This document shows, in pieces, positions 24,426-37,200 of a DNA stretch of 64,000 bases. The stretch is from contig QNGE01000757.1 of the NCBI GenBank assembly GCA_008508345.1, positions 35,656-99,655 of the forward strand, in the 5' to 3' direction. The position numbers and the translations under genes were made by a program. Position 1 is the first letter of the stretch, and the number at the start of each line of letters is the position of its first letter. Below the pieces are notes generated by a model. That model was not told where the DNA came from, ran no database searches, and saw only the letters and a program-made list of their open reading frames with translations. This DNA comes from Paragonimus westermani. Taxonomy: Eukaryota > Platyhelminthes > Trematoda > Plagiorchiida > Troglotrematidae.

Positions 24426-27400
24426 CCACCATTATGTGACTTGCGGTATAATCCTTTTGAAATGATTAACTACAATGGCGACATTTTTTTTCTTCACCTG
24501 GTTTCTTTTACTTTACCATAAAAATCGGGCAACTCACGGAGTCCGACCGATTTTTCCTCTTCACTGTCAGGTTTTTTGAGGCCTCATGTTATGTGGAAAT
24601 TTGAAATTTTACTGCGAATATAATGATTTTGTCAGTCTATTACAAAGCGAAAACCGATGTCAGGCTGCTCCGGCTAAACCGTCTTAAAGGCACCGTATTC
24701 ACAAGCACTTGGATCCTAGCCCGTTCGCCACATCTGTCGCACACATTATGTCGCTCCTGAGATGACCATCACAGTTCGTTTGTGTAGCCTTGCAGCGAGG
24801 AATAAGATGTGGCTAAATCGTACCGATAAGCTGAGAACTATAAAATCCATACTACGGTTAGTCAAACCAGAAAATTGTCCCCTGTAAACTATCTGATGTT
24901 GCGTTCAACAATTAACTGTTTGGAATATCCTTATTAGAACCTGGCCGCTGTTGCCCATGTTTTGAAACGGGTCCGACAGTGTAGTTCAACTCAAGGTCTT
25001 TTGCTACTCAACGCTTCAGCTGGTTCTTTTTCCTGAAGCTACTCTTGAACAGACTCAATTGAAATGGTAAATGGTTGGTCTAAGAATCGTCAATCAAGTG
25101 GTTCCCAGGAAAGTTTGCAAACTCGTAAACACGTTACTTTAACAGTCAGTTTGTGAGATAATGATTCTAATCAAGTTTGCCCACTACAACAAGATGTTTT
25201 GCGGAATTTCAGATGTTAACAAATACTCAGAACCTAGGGAAGAACTGTCGATTCTTCGATGAAATTTACACAACCTCAAGAAATACCAGTTAGATTCAAT
25301 ATTGTGGCGTGAAACGCGTTAGATTCGTCCCCTCTAATTTGTGTTGTCTTTAAAAGATTTTCAAGGCAAACGAGTGAAATATGCAATTCATAACAACAGG
25401 TACCAGTCAGGTAACTGTTCGTAATGTGGGAGACAACGATACAGATAATGTGTCTATCATTTCACAACAATACAACCAGTCTTGTTGACTACGTTAGGCA
25501 ATAGTCAAACGGGTTTACCGAAATTTAAAAATAAACCTCAAGTATAAATGAAGAAGGTTCTGAACGCATCCTCCTGTAAACTACCTCACCTAAGGAAGGC
25601 TCATTTTATGACGCACTTACACTGTTCATTTTACGTTTACGTGATTATCAATACCGGCAACCTGACAGCTGACAATAAGACTGACAGTATTTGTAATTTT
25701 TAAAACTTCCTTATAGGAAAACAAGAAATCCTACTTCGTCCTACCATTCTGAGACTTCTTTTCCGCCCTAGTGTTTTCTGGGCAGCATATCCATTGTTTT
25801 AGATGCATACAAAGGCCTAACACCTATCTGAACCGTGTTTAAGGTCCCACACACCCACTTGGTTTATTTTGAGGTGAAACACAGCAAATTGTTTCTTGTT
25901 CTTGTTGAAACCTCAAGTGAACGTCCACGGTATCACACTGAGCAAGTCTGCCAGTCCTAAACCGATGGGAAGACCGTTACTTGGACTATGTGAAACAAAA
26001 ACAACAAGTGGTATCTAATCTGGTAACAGTAGGAGAATAATCACGTTTTTGAAAATTGAACATAACTAAAAACTGACCGCGGCTATCGCATTTTCGTAAG
26101 CTTCTCAATAAGCCCTTATAAAAGTAACACTGGGCTTGAGTATCGATCCTGTTAGAGCTCATCAGTAGTGCACATCATTGCCACGGCCAAGACCAGAATC
26201 CTGATCATACTTTCGCAAAATAACCGTGTTAAATATTGTGCCATCTGTTAAGAGGACATCAGGAAAAGCTCCAGATAGTTCCGGAGAAGCAGGTGGGTTT
26301 GATTAGACGAGATAATTTTTCATGGACTTCCAACCCGGTCATAACCATTTGTGTAGGCATTAATAGAGACTCTTGATATCTAATTTTCAGCACTTACTCT
26401 ATGGATTTTGCATTTGATCTCGTGACGCCTTTGCTTGGAATAAGAAACTTGGAATGGCGCCCAAAACTGAAGTTGAACTTGAACACTCCGAGTAAGCAAT
26501 AAGATGTCTTTGGGTTTGTTCTGATAGGCAGCCCTCATGTTCAGCAACATTACAGATGTTTATGGTATGGAAGACACTATTCGAGATAATTTTAACTATC
26601 AACTTCCGATAAAAGTATGATGTGAAAAGCATGTGGTCCAATACTTTATTCACCTGTAAAACAGCACTATCATCGCTACGAATGAAGGACACACAACGAA
26701 GGGTTATTCATTTCTGTGGAACTATTCTGGACCGGATAGCGGACTGGTTCATCATTTGGAATGTTTTTACAAAAAAGTTTGGATAGTTAGTTAACCCAAC
26801 AAATTCTTATCATACCTTGACCAATGTGCAAAAATCTAACGAACGAAATTTAGCCATATCAATATTTTTTGCCGCTATAATGAAATCTCAGTCCAACATG
26901 AGTAGTATTTAACACTAACCGCAAGCTATTGTTCAACATCCAGTACACCTGTATTGATCGTCTGCATACAGCTAGAATGGATGGATTTAATAGTCCTCTC
27001 CAACCAATCTGCAGAATGAACTATTGTGGTTTCAGTACATTCTTTAAGTTGAGTGCTGTTAACTAATAAAGCCTGTTTTGTGTCATTCTAATAGTCGACA
27101 GTGCCCAAGAAACAATGCATTAGTCTGAATATGTTTGATGTGTATCGTGTTGACGAAGCACCCTTAATGCAAAAAACTTCACTCTGCAACGAAAAAAATA
27201 GAAGAAACTTCGGATACTGGCCAGGTTGGTTGCTATCATCCTTTGACGTATGAAAAATCATGTGTCAACTAAAATTTGCGATCAGTTTTACAATGGGTTT
27301 TTTGATAAACCTGAAAGCTGATAGTCACTAAAAACTACTGAACAGTTTTCTAATGTCATTTGACAAATGTTTTGGGAGAAATACTGTGGAATGAAAGCGG

Positions 27401-28589
27401 CGAATTTTTTCACTGTTGCCTTTTAACGAGATTTCACACTGCCATGTTGTGAATGATACTCGTTTCTGTTTGTCGCTTTTACTTCAGAATGTGTGTTCCG
27501 TTCGATCCAGTTTCAATTTAAAAGTCAAATTCATCAGAATATGCGTGTTAGAATTTAAGGTGAATTGAAATGAAGCAATATTTATACGGTTCCACGGTGC
27601 CATAAGCAGAAGATTGACTAACAAACAGTAAACTTATTTATCGTAATGGTTTGCTTGAATATTTGGAATAATATTTTAAAAAATGACATTGAATTACAAC
27701 CTGTCAGGTGATCATTTCACAACTGTTGATGTTGTTCAGCTGCATTGTGTCTGTGCAAAGTGATAGCGTGTTTCTGTGCAAGGGACGTGGCGTTGAAGTA
27801 CACACGACGGACATTCGACAGGCTTCCAGTTATGGTTGCGGTTTGGTCATATCGCGGCGTCTTCCAAAACACTACTAAAAGCGAATCCTGGATCACTTCA
27901 ACCGATATACCAAATGTGTTAATGAACATCTGACAAATACTGTTTCTATAGTTGCGCAATTTCGAACGAACTCCTTTCTCAACCTGCACACTGATGGACT
28001 AAATTTCTGCTAAACCTCATCGTGTTAGCATTGGAACACGTATACTGTTATGACCTCTAGTTCAATTAATATTCTGTGATTGAGACAACTGATAACAGAG
28101 GTAGGCCGCTAAGCTCGCAGACTCACAGATTTGTATTGAAAGGAGGATAGCTGAAGTCTATGCGTTTCTGTTTCTATGTTAATCAGGAACTACCGTTTGG
28201 TACATTCCTCACAGACCAAAACAAATCCAGTGTACGAAAGCTTGACATGCGGCATGTCCACAAACTAAAACACCGTATTGAAACAACCGAGGAGTACAGA
28301 CATCAACAAAAAGAAAGAAACGACAAAACAAAGTGAACCTCAAACACAGGTGTAAACCTGATGGCTTGTTGGAATGCGATGAAAAAGCGAACACGAATTC
28401 TGTGATCTGTGTGCTGATCGAATACAGTTCGAACACTTCAGCCAAGTTATCCGTGAGGTCAGACTTGGAAAAGTTATTGAAAAGTGCGCGTATTGCTGTT
28501 ACGAAGATCTGTTTATACAGTAGCCTACTCATTTCAAATTTAGGTTTTTGAAGATATTCCCCCATCAATAGCTTCACAAAGCCACAACG
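24426..28589. other. No firm gene
   Basis: The minus-strand frame 27717-27926 starts after a TTTGTCAG acceptor-like site and reads in a beta-strand-rich, fibronectin-III-like manner. It could be a further exon of the minus-strand gene, but no donor fits well. A partial SINE copy lies near 26.15 kb. Otherwise nothing is seen. Confidence 0.3.
26148..26215 (-). repeat. Partial SINE copy
   Basis: On the minus strand it reads a B-box-side block (GGATTCTGGTC), then TTGGCCGTGGCAA, then ACTACTGATGAGCTCTAAC. This order matches the middle of the family copies at 18.84 and 32.6 kb. Confidence 0.5.
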
Positions 28590-29105
28590 GTTTGCTCATT
28601 TTACCTACATGAAGTGATCTCACATTGTGTCTACCAATTTACATGTAACTGCAATGAAAGTTACATAGGCAGAACCGAGAGGTGCGTGATCTCCAGAGTG
28701 AAGGAACATTTGCCTAAATGGGTGCAGAACTCTGTATTACGGAAGAACGATAATGTGGTTAAAACACGCAAGCAACCAGCGTCCGCAGTGGCAAGACACG
28801 TCCTGACCACTGGTCACGTTATCGATCCAACTTTTGCATTCAGAATCCTATTACGTCACTCGAACCCAAGATTCTTGCGGTTTTCTGAGGCGGTCGCAAT
28901 CAATCGACTGAAGCCGACCTTGTGTGTTCAGAAACAATTGCTCGTAAACTTGACCCTGCCCTGGACTTAGTGACCTTTCCTTAGCCACCAATTGACTATC
29001 CACCCTGCTCCCCTACCTGCTTGATATAAAAACCTGTTTCATGTTATTGTAAATTTGGTACTGACGAGTCAATACGAAATGCTTACATCTGTCAGTTTTC
29101 ACTGA
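28590..29105 (+). mobile_element. Penelope-like element 3' part with GIY-YIG domain
   Basis: The open frame 28614-28970 (118 codons) is the C-terminal endonuclease region of a PLE. It begins with CVYQFTCNCNESYIGRT, where YIG is the second half of the GIY-YIG core, then RVKEHLPKW. Next comes VARHVLTTGHVIDP with the conserved histidine, and then the tail FLRFSEAVAINRLKP, LCVQKQL, LTLPWT and stop. In complete PLEs this domain lies C-terminal to the reverse transcriptase and nicks DNA for target-primed insertion. The reverse transcriptase is absent, so this is a 5'-truncated copy. The 3' untranslated part to about 29105 matches the 16.1 kb copy. The frame has no internal stop, making it the most intact domain here. 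Confidence 0.9.
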
Positions 29106-29739
29106 ATTGTCAGTTGGCAGTCGGATAGCTACCTGTGCAGAGACTGTCATGAATAGAGTGACGGGAGTCATTTAAGCTCCTTTGTAAGAGACCAGTGGTC
29201 AGTTTATGATCGGAAATAAAGACCCCCTGTTCAATTGGGCACTTTACTGCTGTGTAACATTGAACTGACTGACTCCATTCACCACCCGTTCCCCGTTTAC
29301 CCCCTTAACGATTCCATTACAAAATTTGTGACATAAATTTGATATACTTAGCCTGGTAATGAATAACTAAAATCGAACTTGTTCCATGTACAGTATTACC
29401 ATGACTACCTTGGGAATTTTCGTGCGACCACCAGTTTAACTGCTTTCTGTTATTTGAACAGACACTGTAGAAGAACAGTCAGATACTGACATACACATAC
29501 ACACTGTCCGATATGATTTCGTTCTCTGCATCTATGTTTTTAATTCCATCGGATTTTGAGTACTCGTAACCACCGGCCTTGCAACAAAATGGTTTTGAGT
29601 TTACCTTCATCTTATGAGGAAAATGTCACTTGTATTTACAATTGGGCCCACGTATTTCGTCAAAACAGTTTTTGAGATATAGACTTGGCGTTAGAACTGA
29701 TCACGACGTATCCGATAATATTCTGCTGTATCTCTACAG

Positions 29740-30452
29740 GCTTGTATTGAAGTCACTGACCTGTACATCGAAAGTCTCGTGAGACGCAACAGAAATTTGG
29801 CCAATATCACAACAGAAACCAAAATTGTAAACGCTTTCAGATACTATGAACTATCACTCAGAGCGACAAGTTCGTCAGTTACAAACGCTCGAAGTCGTAG
29901 TACAATGTATGCTCATCAACAACAACTAGGAAAGGGTTACGATCCGACACAACAGAACAAGAAGTCAATCGATTCGGTATGCTTTTCACTCAGACACTAA
30001 TGCCAGAACAAAGCTGGATTCACTGGCTGGTTTCACTAAATGCAACTGAAGAGGAGTGAACTTTTAGTCAGCAAACGATTGTGTACGATATCCACCTGCT
30101 GGCTCCGTTTCAAACCAGTGTAGAAAAACGTGCAAGCGATCAGTACCGTAAAAGAGTAGCCACAAACTTAGCAGTGGGTTCACAATACAGACGTGAGGAT
30201 ACTACCGTACTTATTCGATGTAGACATGAGTATCATCAATGCGACGGAATGAGGACTTCTTAATTAAATGGACCCCCAGACAAACTGGCGGAAATGACTC
30301 AAACGGCTCAACTTCCACCCCTAATCTTGAATGCTAATTCACTTGGTCTTGTGGAGTCAAGTGTGCAAGCACGGATAGAAGAGACTTTAAGATGTACTCT
30401 CCAGAATACACTTCAAAGTAGATATGTAGCTATAAAGCCAGCGCCAATTTGA
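29740..30452 (+). CDS. 3' end of an unidentified spliced gene (three exons)
   Basis: Proposed exons are 29740-29976, 30072-30192 and 30280-30452. The first acceptor follows a strong pyrimidine tract (CTGTATCTCTACAG). Its donor is TCG/GTATGC, phase 0. Exon 2 opens after TTTTAGTCAG in phase 0 and closes at AGAC/GTGAGG, phase 1. Exon 3 opens after ACCCCCAG in phase 1 and ends in TGA at 30450-30452. AATAAA follows at 30458-30463, giving a very short 3' untranslated region. The introns are 95 and 87 bases. The roughly 176-residue product is polar, with RRNRN and YRKRV basic patches and no membrane segment or family I recognise. The first exon faintly recalls the N-terminal part of Harbinger transposases, which is not enough to call. 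Upstream exons were not found. Splicing was judged by eye; the frame agreement is suggestive, not proof. Confidence 0.38.
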
Positions 30453-30457
30453 AGACA

Positions 30458-30463
30458 AATAAA
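30458..30463 (+). terminator. Candidate polyadenylation signal AATAAA
   Basis: It lies 5 bases after the proposed stop codon of the plus-strand spliced gene. The assignment depends on that gene model. Confidence 0.3.
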
Positions 30464-32375
30464 AAACCAGAGGAACAGTCTATATCAACCATCCGGGAGC
30501 ACTCTTCAGTTTAACTGTGCTTTCAGCGAACTAATGTCTTCTAAGCTTTATTTAATTAACATATCTGTTTCGCGTTGCTGCGCACCTCTTCAGTTGGGTA
30601 GAAAGTGGAGTGGTGTGGTAGGAAGTTGGCGACAGCTTTTGCAAACCGTGCTGCTTCGTTCGATTTTTTCTGAAAAAGGTATTTTGGGAATTAAAAGCTG
30701 TATCATATCGAGACGTTCATTCTTTAGAGGCAGACTGCTTAACACATTCCGGTGAATCACCTGTTCCTTCCCATTTGCTGCATGAGCGTTTTTATCACGC
30801 AGTAACAGTAAGTGTTGAAAGGGAAACCAACCGATGGTATGTCGGCGGTAACTCACAGAGTGTCTAGTTCCGTTTATCCTGTCATCTGGTAAGGTGTTTG
30901 AAGCATTCGCCGTGAGATGAACAATTACTTTTGATCATTCTTTCTCCAGCCAATACAACTGCATATGTTTCATTAAGAGATTCTAATAAACAAACCGCAA
31001 AATCCAAAATCTATTAACGAGTGACAATAGAAGCGACTATTATACTCCACACATTGATTGGTTAGATCTGGACCGGACGTTGACCGGATGGTGTGTCGCA
31101 CGCTCAAATGTTTGTGGTTGGTTAGACTGGGTGTGAAGGATCTGTGGGCAAAGAATTTCCAATGACACAGGATTTCGTATTCTACACTCAATTTGGCGGT
31201 CGCTAAAGTATGCTGACTGTTTTTGGTTGAGTGATGACAACTCCGTATACAACCCCCAATGCTTTGATTACGTCTATGCGGTGGGTGATGTCAGCAAGAT
31301 GAGTGACACTGGCGTCAATAGTTGACCTGTGATATCTTGTTCCAGGCACCGTTGACAGTTTGTTTCCCAACCCTTAGTTTACATGCAACGCTGAAATTGT
31401 GAAACATTTCATATAAGACTTACTCTGAAAGATGTGGCATGATTGTTTTGTGTTACCCATTCAGTGGAAAACGTTTTAAAATGCGAATTCTGCCAACACT
31501 AACTATCATTCCTCTCCAATCTGATTGTAGAACTTTGTTTTCTTCCTTCACACTCCGTTTTGAACGATAGAACTTTACCTTGTGAGATAACTGCCTTGTC
31601 AAGTCGTCTCGGATTACGGGTCTATCAGTCTGCGGCATCGAATTAACAAACCTTTGGTGTATTAATTGTTTTCGCAAGTGTACACGTACGGTCAGCGGCA
31701 TCCGGTTAGAATTAGCCTATCACAGTGACCGAAACCAAAGGACGCATGCGTATTACCATCCTCACAACTGGATTGCGCTGAACCACTTCCGGTTCCGCTC
31801 ACACACACCATGTATCCGGTGTAAACCCGAAGTACTAAGCCCAGATGGTATTTGAATGTACACATACACAGACACTTCAAACATGCTACCGTCTACACGA
31901 TCAGCACTGTCTGAATTTTAAGAAAATTAGGCATGATCCATAGTTGAAGAAACAGAACGAAATTAATCGATTCAATTTGCTATGTTGAAACACCTTTAAC
32001 AAATCCATTGAGGAAAGGCTTAGTAACCGTAAAAGATTATGTTAGACGGACCAAGAGATGAGTTATACATGTTCGATTAAAACAGGCGAAAAAAACGTCT
32101 CACGCCTAGAGTTGCGTCATCTGCCCACCATTAAGTCGGCGACGAACGCCTTGGTAGGCAAATTAGCTGAATGAGATTACCACGGTGCTAACTGACGAGG
32201 GAAGAAATGATTAATTTATGAAAATAAAATGTTGCACTACGTCTTCCCACTCTTTCAAATGTTTTGCAATGTGGCTAACAGTTTTCCACTGGCGCTGGAG
32301 CTACCAAAAAGTCATTCTAATTTTTAAGAAATTTCACAGATAACTTACGGATATCTGGGGTTTTTCGTGTTTCGT
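30464..32375. other. No supported gene
   Basis: Several short minus-strand frames end at donor-like sites (for example CACAAG/GTAAAG near 31579) but lack matching acceptors. No repeat family was recognised. Confidence 0.35.
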
Positions 32376-32798
32376 GTAAATCGAACATCACCAAAAATTG
32401 ATCACTGTTGTCGCATCTCCGTAGACCATACAGTCGGCTCGTTTCGAAAAAAGGATTTGAATTTAGCTTTTGTTAGGGCTGGTCAATAGGGCTTGTCATC
32501 AACAAGACAATTACTGTCTACTCCCAAGATGATCGGGAAATCGGAGCAACACTTGCAAGTGAATGTGACCAACCGTTCACATATGGTGATTCAGTCAATA
32601 GCACAGTGGTCAACGTGTTAGCCCCATGAAAGCGTGGCTGCAGTTCTTGTCCTGGTCGGAACAAGTATATTTACTGCTGACGAGCTCTGACAAAAGTGGA
32701 ACTGGAGTCTATTGCTGTTTTTCGAAAGGGGCCCATTGCAAAGTCTATGGGAATGCGATAGCTATGATCATTTGTGAGTGATGTTCAGTTCATTCGAA
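32376..32798. repeat. SINE-family composite with inverted terminal tails
   Basis: The locus has the family tail on the minus strand at about 32376-32490, a middle segment, the tRNA-like head on the plus strand near 32590-32650, and the same tail on the plus strand at 32668-32798. It is therefore bounded by roughly 110-base inverted copies of one sequence (TTTTTCGAAA block, then GTCTAYGG, then GATCA...GTGATGTTC). The left half, including the junction between inverted tail and head, recurs at 49655-49898. This means the composite was mobilised or duplicated as a unit. Confidence 0.6.
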
Positions 32799-33885
32799 TG
32801 ACTGCTCTACTGATCTGTTATGGACATTTGTGATAAATGGATGGAATCTGTTCTCAGTATGTAAGTGGGTCAATAAAATGAAGCATATGCAAACATTAGT
32901 ATACACGTGTTTACTCCATTTGTCATTGGGCAAGAAAGACTCAATGTTTTGAACGGATCCCAAAGAACACGTAAGGAAATCTATACCCAGTAGGTTAAAA
33001 CAGACCTCTGTGTTCTAATTGGTTGGGTGTGTTCTGTCGCAAAGCGATTGCTAAGAGTTAACAGGTTAATTGTTAGATTTCATCTTTGGATGATCTAGTA
33101 AGCTGAGCTCTATCTGCAAATGGTTGTTGCAAGTTGCTTATGTGTGATAGCTTAGTCAACCAAGTGTGTGGTCAGTTGTGAGCTGATCAGTGTGTTTGTC
33201 TCACGTACACAATGCGAGCAATTCAATTTCTGGTCTGGACAGTGAACATGTACTTACTAAGCTCCATCGAGAAGAAAGTCAGCGTTTGGAAGTTTTCCAG
33301 TAATTATCAGCTATTGATGAGCGTTTAGTGGACCGTGTAAGTCGGATTTTTGTTACTTCTATCCTATGTGCGATGATTCTGTCACGGTCGAACCAAAAGT
33401 CACCACGTGTTGACACGTGTTGACAGAAGAAAATGTTTGGAACAGAGGGACACAACATCGTCGCGTCGGGACTCGTGGTCACGAGCTAAGCGGTACACAG
33501 TGGTATTGAGAGGACTTTGTCTCCGAGGCCTGTGCAATTTCACTCGGCAGAGGAATTATAAGTCGAGGATTACGTTCACATCAACTCATCTCTCCGACAC
33601 ATCCCGCAAGTCTCCACGTGTTCAAGCAGTGATCCACAACAATCATTTCTACAGTGCTAGCTGGATTTTGATAAATCCGAATACTGTTATCTAACTTGTT
33701 ATTCGTTTATATATGTTGCACCGCTAGTTACGTGTTATATGTACGTGTTTTTATCGGTTTCATTATCTTTCGGTTATAAGTAGGTTTTGCACCACTAAAT
33801 GTAACTTTGGAGCCACCAGCTGCTACATGTATACTGATGGGCCACGTGACCACCATGGGTGCACGTCCTAAGCATATGATTCCAC
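32799..33885. other. No firm gene
   Basis: The open frame 33407-33694 (+) and an overlapping frame 33279-33482 (-) are both within chance size. Downstream exons of the minus-strand gene may lie here but none could be fixed. Confidence 0.3.
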
Positions 33886-34205
33886 CTTGTAGCATACAAC
33901 CGTACTCTAGCCACTCGTGTGTACATTCTGTGACGTAATGTTGACTTGGGTGTTTAGCTAGAACGTCCCTATGCGACTCCGGCAAATTTCGATTGAAAAC
34001 TCTTCCGTATGCCTCTGATGTTATTGTAAGTGATCTATTTGAAATGTTGGCTACAGGCCGCCAGAGTTGACCGTCAAATCTGGTCGGTCTGAGCACTGTC
34101 ATAATTGAATATTTCAATCGCGTAAACGCAATCTGACCGTCCACAGTCATGCATGCAAATGTCCACGACATGGAACATACATGTTCTTCCTTGTTTCTGT
34201 TCGGA
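33886..34205 (-). CDS. Exon of the unidentified minus-strand gene
   Basis: It opens after GATTTCAGTCTGTCAG in phase 2, completing a codon begun in the 34.35 kb exon, and runs 107 codons to a CTACAAG/GTGGAA donor (phase 1). It contains a WTFACMTVDGQ segment and four cysteines. The frame stays open to 33728, so the donor is a choice rather than forced. Confidence 0.4.
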
Positions 34206-37200
34206 CTGACAGACTGAAATCGGAGGGTGAAAACTAGGAGAGGAGTTTCAATATGAATGACTAAGTTAGAGATCGGGTAACGTGCCATTAGGTTGACGGA
34301 ACCGAGTGTTCAAGGTAGCAGAAATTGTGCGAAATACAGGACTTACGGATTTGTGATGTCCGCAAGATCAGTCACACTAGACTTCACCGCTAACGTGTAG
34401 GTTTCCCCTAACACGGCCTTTGGCACTGCGTGCTGGATGTGCCCAAAATACACTCGTAGGCTGATGCCTGAAGTATATGAACCTACAACTCAAGATGTGG
34501 GGATGTGCCATATGTGACAGGCCAGTTATGGTGGAGCTCACTGTATTCATTAGACTCATGCTTTAAGCCCATCTTGTTTTGGCAGATGCCGGTTAGTTTA
34601 CATCCGAGCCTCGTCCTTTCAGCCATTTTCACAGAGGATAACTGGGTTACTAGTATCCTGTTGAGAAACGGCTAATTTTGGGGTAGAAATTTCTCGGGTC
34701 AATAGCTCCCATTGAAGCTGGTTTTGTTGAACTTCTGTTTCATGACCGACTCTTTTGAATATAAGATCAACGTGCTAACCGCAACTCCAATAATCTCACA
34801 CTATTCATAGCCGAACAACTACACTGAGACGCTCTCGATCATGGAGGTATCGATTTGAATAAACAGAGTAATTCTTTTTTCTAAATGATTATGTAAGCTA
34901 AAACTATTCACATCAAAGTTCAATGTAGTTTTTCGGTCATGCCCATTGCCTGGACATTAACTTGCTCGTCTGGGAGCTACGAGGGGATGGTGGTGAACAG
35001 AATGGTTTTACTATTTGGATTAGTGATCCTCTGTTCACCGTCACCAGTTGGTCTAAGAAAGAATGCGATAACCATATCATTACTCGACAGCCACCCACAG
35101 CCATCAGGTCTAACGTTTGTAGGATCCTGAGGTGAACAGCACTTTGAGACTGAGCGGGTATCATAAATGTCCTCAGCGCTGATCCCTCGATGTGGGTCGA
35201 GACCGGTAGTAATCCCTTTGTCAAACCAGCGTGATTGCCTTTGCACAAGTCGGAATACCTGAACGTCACGATGACCACTGGAGCACCAGTCGGATCGAAA
35301 TCGATGGGCATTAGGTCCGGTTCAAACGGGACACATATTCTGCTCGCTAACCGCAAATTGGCTAGATTTGCGTTGACGTGATAGGAGCCGACAACTGTCC
35401 CGCGAAAGGGTGACTTATGCACCATGTTGCAATCACGGTTGAGTTTGACCGTTTTTGGTGGACTTCCCTGCTGAGCAGTATGTAAATGCTGTCAAGCTTC
35501 ATAAGGAGAACGTTGCAAGAAATATCTCCACGCGGGGGCCACAATATATTCAAAGAAGTTATGTGCAGACAAAAAAATGTTACAAAATAAGTACCTGTTT
35601 GGTCCAACTAACAAGAGAGGTCATTCTTAACAAGCAACAAACACATCTTATCAGTTTAATTATCATTTATGAAACATACTGGAAAAGCTGTCACAGCATG
35701 AAACTTATTAAGTGAATATTTAGTTCTCTCCGTAGATATCTTACTGACTGTTTAATAAAATGTCTTATCCTGCAATATTGCTACCTTTGTGGCACAAATC
35801 ATACTGTTATCCAATAGCATCGTTGACATAGAACCAAAGGTCTATTAGTGTTGTTAATCAAGAAGGCGGATAACACACAGGTTGTTTTATTGGAGAAACC
35901 AATACACCACTTAAGCTTCTCAACGGGACTAGGAACAAAACACTCATTTGCACACCGCACTCTTCTGAGGATGCTCCAGTCACCTTGGACACCATGTCTC
36001 AGTTCTGTCATGTGGCGAAAACCATTAAATGTCATTCTGCCTTCCAACGATTCCTCCCGTATCTCTCCCGTATTTATCCCGCGGTCATTTCGATCCATGC
36101 GGCTACTGAATTGTGGTGTGAGTAGTATGGTGCGACCGTCTATCCTCACTACACTAGTAGAAAGATGCACAGCTAACTAAATAATGAGTAGAAAGCGCTT
36201 CACATCATAAAAGGGCTTAGAAACACTTTAGTTCTGAACGTTTATTGGAGACCGTTAAACTACAATACATTCTGCCGGTGGCTTGTTTTCGAATAAAACG
36301 CATTAGAATAATCCCTAGCTAGCATTCAGAGAGAAGTGTGTAAATGATGTGTAGTTTGTTGTCACACACATCTATTTCGAATTAATCACGGGGCAAAAAT
36401 TGTTTTACTTATCCTTACGGTTTTTTCATACTGAAACCAATCAGAACACTAAGAAATGATTTCTTATCAGAGTTTCCTTGACCTAATTTTTTTTAATGGA
36501 GCAAGACAAATTTTGTCATATACACCTTAGTTGCCCATGATACTCCGCGGTTTTCCTAGCAAAGGACTCGGGCAAATCAAGTGAATAATTTAGCCAGTTA
36601 AGTAACTGACATGATAAAGTGACAGTCGTTAAGTGACCATCAAGCACACATTCAGAAGTACAAAATACGAAATGCCCCGGAATATCACTTGGCACGACCA
36701 CACCTACACCCTCATATATTACGTGGTTACCTGGCCCACTTGCAAACAACTGACAATCGACCAGGTATGTTCAATCATACATGGCTTCACTGATGGCAAC
36801 TGAAATCTAAGCAGTTTCAAGGTCACACACAACCATTCGAGGGTGAATGGAGGAATTCAATTGGTTGCTGAATAGAACCCCTGAATGCAGCTCAGGTTTC
36901 TTCACCTATTCATGGAGAGATACAGCCACTCATTGCCTCGGGATAAGGGCCTATAAGCTAAGTAAAAATAATTAATTTCAACAACCTTACCCGGTAATAT
37001 TTAAGTTACCAACTAGTGGTGAAGGACTTTGACCAAATTACATTGAATGCGACTCATGGTTACTTGCATCGTTCATTCTCCGATACACTTTCAGCCTTCT
37101 CCATTCTACAGAAACCACTAACATAGATCTTCACTCATCTTAAGGCTCATCAGCAGCCCATATTATCTCGACGAGAAATCTTTTCCAAATAATTACGAGA

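Noticed and set aside
29740..29976. Harbinger-type transposase N-terminus
   Set aside because: Only a faint resemblance in one short segment. No DDE catalytic region follows.
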